Source: Alphaproteobacteria bacterium
GTDB lineage: Bacteria > Pseudomonadota > Alphaproteobacteria > Sphingomonadales > Kordiimonadaceae
Reading direction: 5' to 3'
DNA length: 64,000 nt
NCBI GenBank assembly: GCA_013372975.1
Contig: JABXIS010000011.1
Span: 1 to 64,000 of the forward strand
Made by a program: the position numbers and the translations under genes. Of this stretch, positions 44,307 through 52,447 are shown piece by piece. Below the pieces are notes generated by a model, which saw only the letters and a program-made list of their open reading frames with translations, ran no database searches and was not told where the DNA came from. Each line of letters begins with the position of its first letter. Within the stretch, counting starts at the first letter, position 1.

Positions 44307-45365
44307 ATGGTGCGGTTTTTCATTTCAGGCCTGATGGCGTTTCTGGGCTTTTTCAGCGCCGCCGTTCATGCCAATGGCACCATGGACGAAATGGCTGCCG
44401 CCATCGCGCGCGGGGATTTTGAAAATATCACCAGCGTAATCGTGCGTCACAAGGACAAGATTGTTTTTGAACGCTATTTCGGCGCGGGCAAACCTGAGTA
44501 TCTGACCAACACGCGGTCTGTCACCAAAACAGTAACCAGTTATGCTGTGGGTGCCGCGATCGAACAGGGTGCCTTCACCGGTTTGGACGATGCCGTGGTG
44601 CCGCTCTTTGGCGCCTATGAGCCCATCCGGAATATGTCTGATGCGAAGGCTGACATCCGGTTGAAAGACTTGTTGACCATGTCGTCAGCGTTTGATTGCA
44701 ATGATAACGACAGCCTCACGCCCGGCTATGAAGATCATATGCATGAACGGGATGACTGGACGCGGTTTGTGCTGGATCTGCCCACAATGCCCGGGTGGCA
44801 GCGGGATGCGTCGGGTCTTGGGCCATTCCGCTATTGCACCGCGGGTGTTTTCCTTGCGGGGCAGGCCATCGAGATGGTGACGGGCCGAAGCCTGGATGAT
44901 TTTGTGGCATCTGCACTTTTCACCCCGCTTGGCATCGTGAATTACGAATGGTATCGATCCCCCATAGGGGAGGAACAGGCAGGTGGTGGCCTGCTTCTGA
45001 CGGCACGTGCACTTGGCAAACTGGGCCAACTTGCCCTCAATCGTGGCATTTGGAACGGTCGGCGCCTGTTGCCTGAAGGCTGGATTGAAGAAAGCACCAA
45101 GGCCCACCGCAAGGCCACAACCACGCAGGATTATGGCTATCTTTGGTGGCTCAAGGAATTTACCAGCTCCACCACCGGGCTCGGGCACAAGGCCTATTTC
45201 ATGGCTGGTAACGGTGGCAGCAAAGTTGTTGTATTCGAAGATATGGACATGGTGGTGGTGATCACAGCCGAGCATTACAACCGCCGCGGTATGCACGAAC
45301 AGTCCCGCGATCTGCTCCAAAACTTTATACTTCCTGCCTTTGAGGCCGGGGCCATACACCAATAG
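44307..45365 (+). CDS. Exported class C beta-lactamase-fold serine hydrolase
   Basis: A 352-residue penicillin-binding-protein-like hydrolase with a signal peptide of about 22 residues. The SxxK motif is 'RSVTKTVTSYA', the second motif is 'YCTAGVFLAGQ' (Tyr with Thr instead of the usual Asn), and 'MAGNGGSKVVVFEDM' corresponds to the third motif region. This family includes esterases, D-aminopeptidases and DD-peptidases, so a resistance role cannot be assumed. ATG 44307 follows GGGAGAGTGGG. Confidence 0.88.
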   Translation: MVRFFISGLMAFLGFFSAAVHANGTMDEMAAAIARGDFENITSVIVRHKDKIVFERYFGAGKPEYLTNTRSVTKTVTSYAVGAAIEQGAFTGLDDAVVPLFGAYEPIRNMSDAKADIRLKDLLTMSSAFDCNDNDSLTPGYEDHMHERDDWTRFVLDLPTMPGWQRDASGLGPFRYCTAGVFLAGQAIEMVTGRSLDDFVASALFTPLGIVNYEWYRSPIGEEQAGGGLLLTARALGKLGQLALNRGIWNGRRLLPEGWIEESTKAHRKATTTQDYGYLWWLKEFTSSTTGLGHKAYFMAGNGGSKVVVFEDMDMVVVITAEHYNRRGMHEQSRDLLQNFILPAFEAGAIHQ

Positions 45366-45390
45366 CCAAACAGCACTATTCCCTTTTTGG

Positions 45391-45409
45391 TCCGGTTTTG
45401 CCGGATTTT
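45391..45409 (+). terminator. Weak possible terminator after the serine hydrolase gene
   Basis: TCCGG and CCGGA pair around a 5-base loop, followed by TTTT. The stem is only five bases, so this is tentative. Confidence 0.3.
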
Positions 45410-45450
45410 GTGCTACCATTGCGTGTTTTTCAAAAGGGGGAGAAATAATC

Positions 45451-46023
45451 ATGCATGGGAAGACTATGCTGTTCGGCGCTTTTTTGTTTCTTGCTGCGTG
45501 TGGAACGCCAAAGGAAGTCAAGGAACTGTCTGCCGCGCAAGTTGGATATCTGGAGACGGCTGCTGTCGTTGTCGCCAGCCAATCGGATGCTTTGCTGAAA
45601 GCCGCTGACATGTTGAAAAAGCAGGCTGAAGCCCGGATCGAGGCCCGGATCGCAAGCACAACGGCCAGCAACAGCAGTGATATGGCGGAAATGGGACAAT
45701 TAACCGCCGAGGATGCCAAAACGATTCTGGAAAGCCAGGCTCAATTGGCGACAAATGCCCAGCTTGAAAAGCAGACACTGGAAGCGAGCTATACCGCGCT
45801 CAAGGCGAAGACGGAAGCCTTGGCCACTTATATGACCAAACTTTCCGAGGTCCAGAAAGCACTGAATAATTATCTGGTTTCAGAACAGGCTGGCGAAGGG
45901 TTCTTGAAGCGCATCACGGGCGACACGAAAGTAGGAGTGCTGCTGGGGAAAGCTGAAGCCTTGATGGAAAAAGTGGGCACAACGTCCAGCGAGATCACGT
46001 CGCTTTTAGGCAGCCTGACATAG
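45451..46023 (+). CDS. Helical lipoprotein of unknown function
   Basis: A 190-residue lipoprotein: ATG 45451 after AAGGGGGAG, then a short signal with lipobox 'LAAC' (Cys about 17). The mature part is nearly all charged and Ala/Leu-rich helix, likely coiled coil ('ADMLKKQAEARIEARIAS', 'QLEKQTLEASYTALKAKTEAL'). It ends with a segment ('GVLLGKAEALMEKVG') similar in style to the end of the next protein. Family and function are unknown. The next gene starts 9 bases downstream, so they are probably a functional pair. Confidence 0.82.
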   Translation: MHGKTMLFGAFLFLAACGTPKEVKELSAAQVGYLETAAVVVASQSDALLKAADMLKKQAEARIEARIASTTASNSSDMAEMGQLTAEDAKTILESQAQLATNAQLEKQTLEASYTALKAKTEALATYMTKLSEVQKALNNYLVSEQAGEGFLKRITGDTKVGVLLGKAEALMEKVGTTSSEITSLLGSLT

Positions 46024-46032
46024 GGGGACATC

Positions 46033-46329
46033 ATGACAAAAGAAGAACTTGAAGCAAAAATTGCAGAGTTGGAAACGGCGCTTGATAGCCTGAGCGGTGC
46101 ACAAAAAATTGTGGCCAGGAACAAGCTGACAAGCATCAAGAACAAACTTGATGTGATGGAAACGACGGCCGCCTGGGCAGATTTCGATGTTTCTGAATTG
46201 CCCGACACGGCGGAAATTGATGCCAAGGTTACCGCAGCGAACGAGGCGATCGAGGCCAGGCAGAATTTGGCAAATCTGGTTAACGGTGCGCTTGACAAAG
46301 TAGGTGGCTTGCTCGGCCTTGCGCTATAG
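46033..46329 (+). CDS. Small coiled-coil protein paired with the lipoprotein
   Basis: A 98-residue, highly charged helical protein beginning 'MTKEELEAKIAELETAL', with no signal peptide or Cys. The last 20 residues ('LVNGALDKVGGLLGLAL') are apolar and amphipathic. It sits behind GGGGG, 9 bases after the lipoprotein gene. The pairing suggests that it acts with the lipoprotein, but lipoprotein and cytosolic locations would differ unless it is exported unconventionally. I do not recognise the family. Confidence 0.78.
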   Translation: MTKEELEAKIAELETALDSLSGAQKIVARNKLTSIKNKLDVMETTAAWADFDVSELPDTAEIDAKVTAANEAIEARQNLANLVNGALDKVGGLLGLAL

Positions 46330-46431
46330 TGGCGGCGAAAGGCTACCGATTTTTGTAAGCAATATCAGTCGCTTCTGATAGGGTTCTCCCTTGGGCAAAT
46401 TTAGATTGATTGGCCGGGGGAGGGCCTAATC

Positions 46432-47928
46432 GTGGATCAGATATCATCTAACGTACCCTTGGTTTTCCAATTGCTGGCATACTTATTCTTGTTTGCCGTG
46501 GGCTTGGGTGTGTTCACCCTTTTGCTTCTTTATGTGCGGGATAAAACCCAGCATGAAAGCACGCTCCGGCGCAATTATCCGGTGCTGGCGCGTTTCCGGT
46601 ATTTGTTTGAACATTTGGGTGAGTTTTTCCGCCAGTATTTCTTTGCCATGGACCGGGAGGAAATGCCTTTTAACCGCGCGGAGCGGTCATGGGTTTACCG
46701 GGCAGCAAAAGATGTAGACAGTACGGTTGCCTTCGGCAGTTCGCGGGATCTGAGGCCAGCAGGCACGGTCTATTTTGCCAATTGCGCCTTCCCGGCGCTT
46801 GACCATCATGAAGCAAAACCAGAGCCAGTAACCATCGGGCAAAGTTGCCGCATGCCCTATACCACCAGTTCCATTTTCAATATCTCGGCCATGAGCTTCG
46901 GCGCCCTGTCTGCCCCCGCGGTGCGGGCGCTGTCGATGGGCGCGAAGAAGGCCGGCATCTGGCTGAATACAGGCGAGGGCGGCCTGTCGCCCTACCACCT
47001 GGAAGGTGGTTGCGATGTGATCTTCCAGATCGGCACGGCAAAATTTGGCGTACGGAACGCCGAGGGAAAGCTGGATGATGAAAGACTGAAAAAAATCGCA
47101 GCGCATGAAAATGTACGCATGTTTGAGATCAAGATGAGCCAAGGGGCCAAACCCGGTAAAGGCGGTATCTTGCCGGGTGCGAAGGTCACGCCGGAGATCG
47201 CTGATATTCGCGGCATTCCAGTTGGTGAAGCGGCTATCAGCCCCAATCGGCACCTTGAGATGAACGATGTGGATGACATTCTCGATATGGTCATCCATGT
47301 GCGTGAGGTGACAGGCAAACCCGTGGGTCTGAAAATGGTTGTGGGTGGAGACGAATTTCTCACAGACTTGTTCGCAGCCGTAAAAAAGCGCGGCGCGGAA
47401 AGCGCCCCTGACTTTATCACTCTTGACGGTGGCGATGGCGGCACAGGCGCGGCGCCCATGAGCCTGATCGACAATATGGGGATGCCGCTTCGGGAAAGTC
47501 TGCCCACACTGGTGGATTGCCTGAACCGCTTTGGCCTACGGGACCGGGTGAAAGTGATTGCGTCGGGCAAACTCATCAACCCGTCTGAGGTGGCATGGGC
47601 CTTCTGTGCCGGGGCAGATTTCGTGAATACCGCGCGGGGCTTCATGTTTGCGCTTGGCTGCATTCAGGCCCTTCAGTGTAATAAAAACACCTGCCCCACT
47701 GGCGTTACCACCCATGACAAACGTTTGCAGCGCGGGCTTGTGCCCGAAAGCAAGGCAGACCGGGTGGCGCATTATGCCAAAAACATGACCAAAGAGATCA
47801 CCATCATTGCCCACAGTTGTGGTGTGTCGGAACCGCGTGCGCTCAGGCGTAAACATGCGCGGATTGTGATGCGGCCGGGCCAGAGCAAATCCATGGCTGA
47901 CCTGTGGCCGGATGTGGCCGAGGAATAG
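46432..47928 (+). CDS. Membrane-anchored FMN-binding GltB-like protein
   Basis: A 498-residue protein with an N-terminal membrane helix (about 8-34) followed by the FMN/iron-sulfur synthase domain of glutamate synthase: 'ISAMSFGALSAPAVRALS', 'NTGEGGLSPYH', 'ITLDGGDGGTGAAP' and the cluster cysteines in 'CIQALQCNKNTCPTG' (about 410, 416, 421). It lacks the glutaminase domain, so it is not a full GltB; related stand-alone proteins have uncertain substrates. The start is a GTG (46432) behind GGGGGAGGG. Confidence 0.9.
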   Translation: MDQISSNVPLVFQLLAYLFLFAVGLGVFTLLLLYVRDKTQHESTLRRNYPVLARFRYLFEHLGEFFRQYFFAMDREEMPFNRAERSWVYRAAKDVDSTVAFGSSRDLRPAGTVYFANCAFPALDHHEAKPEPVTIGQSCRMPYTTSSIFNISAMSFGALSAPAVRALSMGAKKAGIWLNTGEGGLSPYHLEGGCDVIFQIGTAKFGVRNAEGKLDDERLKKIAAHENVRMFEIKMSQGAKPGKGGILPGAKVTPEIADIRGIPVGEAAISPNRHLEMNDVDDILDMVIHVREVTGKPVGLKMVVGGDEFLTDLFAAVKKRGAESAPDFITLDGGDGGTGAAPMSLIDNMGMPLRESLPTLVDCLNRFGLRDRVKVIASGKLINPSEVAWAFCAGADFVNTARGFMFALGCIQALQCNKNTCPTGVTTHDKRLQRGLVPESKADRVAHYAKNMTKEITIIAHSCGVSEPRALRRKHARIVMRPGQSKSMADLWPDVAEE

Positions 47929-47937
47929 GAAACTTCT

Positions 47938-48339
47938 ATGGAATTTGAGATGCTCGCCTCCATTCAACTTCAGTTGGTGGGGCCTAGTTTGGACGTTACC
48001 CGTATTTCAACACATTTGGGATTTGAACCTGATGATTGGAAACGGAAGGGCGAAAAGCGGCCATCTGGAGATCATGGCGTCTATCACGAACATCGGTGTC
48101 GATATCGTCTAGAAGACAAGCGATTGATAAGAATTGGCGAACGACTAAAAATTCATATGCCTGCGCTGGCTGGGCTCGAGGATGAAATACATAAAAATGT
48201 CTCGGAAGGTGGTGCTGTTTGGTTAATCGTTAGTTTGTATGACACAGAATTCGTCGGATTGGCCTTGGATCATGAACAACTGGCGTTTCTTTCGCGCTTG
48301 AAGATAGGCTTTTCATTTGAAAACCGATCGCCGGACTAA
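47938..48339 (+). CDS. DUF4279-like protein
   Basis: A 133-residue soluble protein that fits the DUF4279 pattern: 'LVGPSLDVTRISTHLGFEPDDWKRKGEKR' near the start, where a dipeptide Leu-Gly is followed by Pro-Asp and a Gly. DUF4279 proteins are small, often occur in polymorphic-toxin immunity contexts, and their function is not established. No toxin gene is adjacent here. It starts 9 bases after the GltB-like gene, behind AGGAAA. Its base composition appears more AT-rich than its neighbours. Confidence 0.75.
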   Translation: MEFEMLASIQLQLVGPSLDVTRISTHLGFEPDDWKRKGEKRPSGDHGVYHEHRCRYRLEDKRLIRIGERLKIHMPALAGLEDEIHKNVSEGGAVWLIVSLYDTEFVGLALDHEQLAFLSRLKIGFSFENRSPD

Positions 48340-48479
48340 CCTTTTTTACGGTCGTGAAAGGGTTTCGGGCAGGATAGCGTACTGATCGCCAAGGCTCCGC
48401 TTGTGCAATGGGAACTGGTGAAACAAGACAGCATCCAAGTGATGGACGATAGTTGCAGCACTAAATAGAGGAAGCCCAT

Positions 48480-48929
48480 ATGAATTATGAAACCGCATAT
48501 AGCCTGATCAATATAGGTGTTTTGCCCGCCTGGCTGCTCTTGGTGTTTGCACCAAAGGCCAAAATCACCAATCGCTTGGTGCATAGCGGCCTCTATCCGC
48601 TCGGCTATGGGCTTCTGTATGCTATGCTTTTGGGGCGATCGATGTTCTTTGGTGTGGGGGCGGAAGATGGCGGCATGAGCACAGCCCAGCAGGTGTCCGC
48701 CTTTTTCAGCCACCCGAATGGCGTACTGATTGGCTGGGTGCATTATCTGGTGTTTGATCTGTTCATCGGGGCATGGATCGCGCGGGACGGCGCGCGCCTG
48801 GGCCTCGCGCACTGGAAACTGCTGCCGTGTTTGGTGTTCTCTTTTATATTCGGCCCGGTCGGTTTGTTGCTCTATTTCCTTCTTCGGAAATTCAGCTCGG
48901 AAGAAGGTTTAGCCGTTACGCAGGATTAA
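48480..48929 (+). CDS. ABA4-like (DUF4281) membrane protein
   Basis: A 149-residue protein with four hydrophobic helices. 'NIGVLPAWLLLVFAPKAKIT' and 'HPNGVLIGWVHYLVFDLFIGAWIARDG' match the ABA4-like/DUF4281 family, whose plant member acts in neoxanthin formation; the bacterial role is unknown. A strong ribosome site (AGAGGAAG) precedes the ATG. The 3' end overlaps the convergent selO gene by 14 bases. Confidence 0.87.
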   Translation: MNYETAYSLINIGVLPAWLLLVFAPKAKITNRLVHSGLYPLGYGLLYAMLLGRSMFFGVGAEDGGMSTAQQVSAFFSHPNGVLIGWVHYLVFDLFIGAWIARDGARLGLAHWKLLPCLVFSFIFGPVGLLLYFLLRKFSSEEGLAVTQD

Positions 48930-50328
48930 TCGCTTCGCCCATCGCGCGGATGCAGTCAATCTTGGCATAGAGGGGTGCCCAGTCATCACGCTCTGCGATA
49001 TGGCTCCAGATGTCCTCAACCTCATCGATCAGCATGGTGCAGGGGGCATTGCCGTGGAAATAGCCATGTGACAGGGCGTCTGGCCTGATGGGGCTGTAGC
49101 TTTTCAGCGCGTCCATCAGGTCAGGATATGCCTTGTAGCGCTCGCCCTCTGGCCCGGTCATGGCACGTGTTTCGCTGATCGGGCCGCCAAACCAGTCAAA
49201 GAAGAAACGCTCGTAAGGGAATTTTTCCTTCAGCATGAAATTGTTGACGAGTGTCAGAAGCGCATCGTCAGTTTTGTTGTCCTTTGGTTTGATGCCCATA
49301 CGGGCAATCAGCTTTTGCCTTAAGGCTGCAAGATAAATGCCGGGGAAGGGGGCAAGCGTGTCTTTGAGTGCCTGTTCATCGCAGATATCCGCTAGTGCGC
49401 CACCAAGCTGGTAAATGTTCCAGTGGAGCGCATCGGGCTGGCGGCCAAAGGCATAGAGACCGGTTTCATCAAAATAGGCGGCGGTGAACGACAGGTCCAT
49501 CTGCGGCAGGAATCGCCAGGGGCCAAAATCAAACACCTCGCCCGAGATATTGATATTGTCTGTGTTCAAAACACCATGCACAAACCCGGCGGCCATCAAT
49601 TCAGCGGCCTGCACGGCCACCCGTTCCATCACCTGGCCAAGGAAATAAACTGCCCGATCAGTAATGTTGCCTCTCATTTCGGTGTCGAAATAATATTTCA
49701 GGCAATAATCCACCAGCTTTTCAAGCCGCTCGGTGTCGGTGAAATAGGCATGGCGCTGGAAGGTGCCGATGCGGATGTGGCCGTGGTTCAGTCGCACCAT
49801 CACGGCAGACCGCGTGGGCGATGGCTCATCCCCGCGCATCAGGCTTTCGCCGGTTTCGATGATGGAGAAGGTTTTGGAGGTGTTTACCCCCAGGGCTTCC
49901 AGCACCTCGGTGGCCATAATCTCGCGCACACCGCCCTTCAGCGTGAGCCGCCCATCACCCGACCTGCTGTAGGGCGTTGTGCCGCTACCCTTTGTGCCAA
50001 GGTCCATCAACCGGCCCTCATGGTCCCGCATTTGGGCAAACAGGAAGCCCCGGCCGTCACCGATCTCGGGGTTGTAAACCTGAAATTGATGGCCGTGATA
50101 ACGCTGAGCAAGGGGCGAAGGCAGGTTGCCTTCAAGCGGCGTGAAGCGGCCAAAATGGCTGATCCACGCTTCGTCTGACAGGTGATCAAGCCCAACTGAC
50201 TTGGCCGCCCGGTCGTTCCTGTAACGCAAAGTTGTTTCCGGAAAATCAGCGGCCTCGACTGCGTCGGCAAAACCTTCACCAAGGGTGAGGAAAGCTGGAT
50301 CAGGGCGATATTCAATCGGCTTTGGCAT
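48916..50328 (-). CDS. selO: Protein adenylyltransferase SelO (YdiU/UPF0061)
   Basis: A 470-residue pseudokinase-fold enzyme that transfers AMP to Ser/Thr/Tyr of target proteins in redox stress. Recognisable parts are 'LAQRYHGHQFQVYNPEIGDGR', 'DLGTKGSGTTPYSRSGDGR', 'LKGGVREIMATEVLEALGV' and the metal-binding 'HGVLNTDNINISGEVFDFGPW'. The C-terminal selenocysteine/Cys found in some members is not seen at the end. Its start overlaps the end of the upstream PD40 gene by 17 bases, so they belong to one leftward operon. Confidence 0.94.
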   Translation of the reverse strand: MPKPIEYRPDPAFLTLGEGFADAVEAADFPETTLRYRNDRAAKSVGLDHLSDEAWISHFGRFTPLEGNLPSPLAQRYHGHQFQVYNPEIGDGRGFLFAQMRDHEGRLMDLGTKGSGTTPYSRSGDGRLTLKGGVREIMATEVLEALGVNTSKTFSIIETGESLMRGDEPSPTRSAVMVRLNHGHIRIGTFQRHAYFTDTERLEKLVDYCLKYYFDTEMRGNITDRAVYFLGQVMERVAVQAAELMAAGFVHGVLNTDNINISGEVFDFGPWRFLPQMDLSFTAAYFDETGLYAFGRQPDALHWNIYQLGGALADICDEQALKDTLAPFPGIYLAALRQKLIARMGIKPKDNKTDDALLTLVNNFMLKEKFPYERFFFDWFGGPISETRAMTGPEGERYKAYPDLMDALKSYSPIRPDALSHGYFHGNAPCTMLIDEVEDIWSHIAERDDWAPLYAKIDCIRAMGEAINPA

Positions 50329-51229
50329 CTTGCCCTTTCTGCAAACGGGTGATCACGTCCGTGCTGACCCAATAGATACGTGGGGCTCCTTCGTCGGGCA
50401 CCAGTGTGTAGAACATAAATTTTCCGTCAGGGGTGATGCTGCCGGCTGTTTCAAACTCAGGTGTGTTGATGGTGCTGCCCAGATTGATGGGCGTGCCCCA
50501 CTCTTCCCCGGTTTTGAAGCTGACGTATATATCCGTGCCACCCAAGCCGCCTGCGCGCTCTGACTGGAACATCATATAGCTGCCGTCCGGGCTGATAAGC
50601 GGGTCCCACTCATAGCCTTCAGTGTTGAAAGGTGCGGGCAGGTGGTGGATTTGCCAGCCATCCTCAGACTTTTTCGCGCGGTAAAAGTCGCCTTCCCCAA
50701 AACTGTCTGCCAGCGTTGCGCCAAAATAGAGCACTCCCTTTTCCCCTTCGTTCGGATACCAGAAGCCAGCGTCAGTTACCCTGTCCAACACCAGGGTTGG
50801 GGCTTGCCAGGGGGAGTTTGTACTAGCGCGGCTGGTGTGCCAGATGCGGCCATTGTAGGGTGGTGTGCCCGGTGCGCGGGTGGAAATGAAATATAGCGAT
50901 AACCCATCTGCCGCCAGATAGGGTTCATAATTGTCCCCCTGATCGGCAAAGCTGGCGCGCCTCGGCTTGCTCCAGCCACTTTCACTGCGGGTCATCACAT
51001 GGATGTCGCGGCTTTCATTGTCGGTAAAATAGAATTCCTTGCCATCCGGTCCGAACACGGGATTACCAACTGTAACGCCCTTCGGTACATGATTGGCGAA
51101 CGGGAATTCTATCGGTGTCAGGTCCGGCTTGGGCTCACCGAAAAAGTCGAGTTCGACTTTGTGTGCGTTTGCGGGCAAGGCTGTCGCCGCAATCAGAAAA
51201 CCAAATAAGGCTATCACGTTTTTCATCAT
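50312..51229 (-). CDS. Exported PD40/WD40-like beta-propeller protein
   Basis: A 305-residue exported protein; the ATG at 51229 (or 51226) opens a signal peptide (to about residue 22, ending Ala-Asn-Ala). The body repeats the PD40 pattern 'PDG…YFTD', 'PSPDGSYMMFQSERAGGLGGTDIYVS', giving a TolB-type beta-propeller. Such proteins bind partners or sugars in the periplasm; the function here is unknown. Longer in-frame extension to 51346 would overlap the nitroreductase and is rejected. Confidence 0.83.
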   Translation of the reverse strand: MMKNVIALFGFLIAATALPANAHKVELDFFGEPKPDLTPIEFPFANHVPKGVTVGNPVFGPDGKEFYFTDNESRDIHVMTRSESGWSKPRRASFADQGDNYEPYLAADGLSLYFISTRAPGTPPYNGRIWHTSRASTNSPWQAPTLVLDRVTDAGFWYPNEGEKGVLYFGATLADSFGEGDFYRAKKSEDGWQIHHLPAPFNTEGYEWDPLISPDGSYMMFQSERAGGLGGTDIYVSFKTGEEWGTPINLGSTINTPEFETAGSITPDGKFMFYTLVPDEGAPRIYWVSTDVITRLQKGQDAKAD

Positions 51230-51230
51230 A

Positions 51231-51818
51231 TTAGCCCGGGAAGCCCCAGGTGATATGCTCTGCCTCCACGGCGCGCGGGCGTTCGGTGGGTTCGCGGTCC
51301 TGATGACCAAAGAAAAGGAAACCCGCGATCTTTTCGTTTGCACCAACGCCTAGGCCATCCGCCACGGTTTTGCTGTAGGCTGCCCAGCCGGTAAGCCACT
51401 GGCTGGCGTATCCAAGCGCCGTGGCCGCCACCAGAATATTCTGGCACGCTGCACCGATGGAAAGCTCCTGTTCCATCAGCGGCACCTTGTGGGCCGGGTT
51501 CAGGCAGCTAATGGCCACCACAAGCACTGGGCCCTGGCTGGCATAGCCTTTCATTTTTTCTGCGATCTTGGGGTCCCGTTCATCTTCCTTCACGAGCCCT
51601 TCCGCGATCAGGTCACCCAGTTTTTCACGGTCTGTGCCCTCAAGCACAATGAAACGCCATGGGTTCAGCTTTCCGTGGTCCGGCACCCGCATACCGGCGG
51701 ACAGAATTTTTTCCATCGCCGTGCGGTCGGGGCCCGGCCCCACCATGTCCTTCGCTTTCACGCTGCGGCGGTTCATCAGAAGGTCGTATGTGGCGGGGTT
51801 CGCAGTATTGAAGGGCAT
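51231..51818 (-). CDS. Nitroreductase-family FMN oxidoreductase
   Basis: A 195-residue protein of the nitroreductase fold, YdjA/TdsD-like subgroup: 'LLMNRRSVKAKDM', 'AGMRVPDHGKLNPWRFIVLEG' and 'LSIGAACQNILVAATALGYASQWLTG' are characteristic. It would bind FMN and use NAD(P)H to reduce nitro or quinone compounds; the natural substrate is unknown. The following gene (PD40) begins one base after its stop and the acetyltransferase gene ends 4 bases before its start. Confidence 0.92.
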   Translation of the reverse strand: MPFNTANPATYDLLMNRRSVKAKDMVGPGPDRTAMEKILSAGMRVPDHGKLNPWRFIVLEGTDREKLGDLIAEGLVKEDERDPKIAEKMKGYASQGPVLVVAISCLNPAHKVPLMEQELSIGAACQNILVAATALGYASQWLTGWAAYSKTVADGLGVGANEKIAGFLFFGHQDREPTERPRAVEAEHITWGFPG

Positions 51819-51822
51819 AAAA

Positions 51823-52341
51823 TCAGGCCTCTGGGGTCAGGTGTTTGTAGAAAAAAGTGGTGTCGCCGTGGCTGCCGTCCACTTCTATCGTGTAGCGGGG
51901 TACCATACCAACGCGGGTATAGCCAAGCCGGGTGTAGAGGCCTTCGGCAATATCACCCGTCAGTGTATCCAAGATGAGGAGCGTACGCCCGTTTTCAAGG
52001 GCAAGTGCCTCAAGGGCCACCATCAGGTTGCGGCCAACGCCGATGCCACGGGCATCCGGATGCACCATCAGTTTTTGCACTTCTGCGCGGTGAGGTGCAT
52101 TGGCCTTGGCGCTTGGGGCCAGTTGCACACTGCCGATCACCTTGTCTCCCACGTGGGCCACAAGCATCAGAACGGTGCCGGCGGTCACCTCATCATGCAC
52201 ATTATGCCAATATGCTTCTGCTTCCGCCTCTGGCACTGGCGGGTGAAAGCCAATGGAGGCCCCTTCCGCCACAGTGCGGATCAGCATGTCCTTTAGGGCA
52301 GGCAGATACTCAAGCGGTGTGACGGTTTGTTCGATTTTCAT
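51823..52341 (-). CDS. GNAT-family N-acetyltransferase
   Basis: A 172-residue GNAT enzyme. The acetyl-CoA-binding motif A is 'LMVHPDARGIGVGRNLM' (Q/R-x-x-G-x-G/A in 'RGIGVG'), and motif B follows in 'LYTRLGYTRVGMVPRY'. The substrate cannot be inferred. ATG 52341 begins the conserved domain; frame extension to 52578 would run through the next divergent promoter and is not supported. It is the first gene of the leftward acetyltransferase-nitroreductase-PD40-selO unit. Confidence 0.9.
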   Translation of the reverse strand: MKIEQTVTPLEYLPALKDMLIRTVAEGASIGFHPPVPEAEAEAYWHNVHDEVTAGTVLMLVAHVGDKVIGSVQLAPSAKANAPHRAEVQKLMVHPDARGIGVGRNLMVALEALALENGRTLLILDTLTGDIAEGLYTRLGYTRVGMVPRYTIEVDGSHGDTTFFYKHLTPEA

Positions 52342-52447
52342 GGCAGGCCTCTGGCAAGTGACCGCATCCCGATCACTGTCTTGTTGGTTTCCAATATCAT
52401 AGCCATGCGCTATAGCTATGGGCAAGAATTCAGCGGAGGACACATTA

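Noticed and set aside
44307-45365. Beta-lactam resistance gene
   Set aside because: The fold is shared with esterases and peptidases, and the second motif is YCT rather than YxN, so a resistance function is not supported.
44685-45719. A 344-codon frame on the minus strand
   Set aside because: It is antisense to the serine hydrolase and lipoprotein genes and has no domain.
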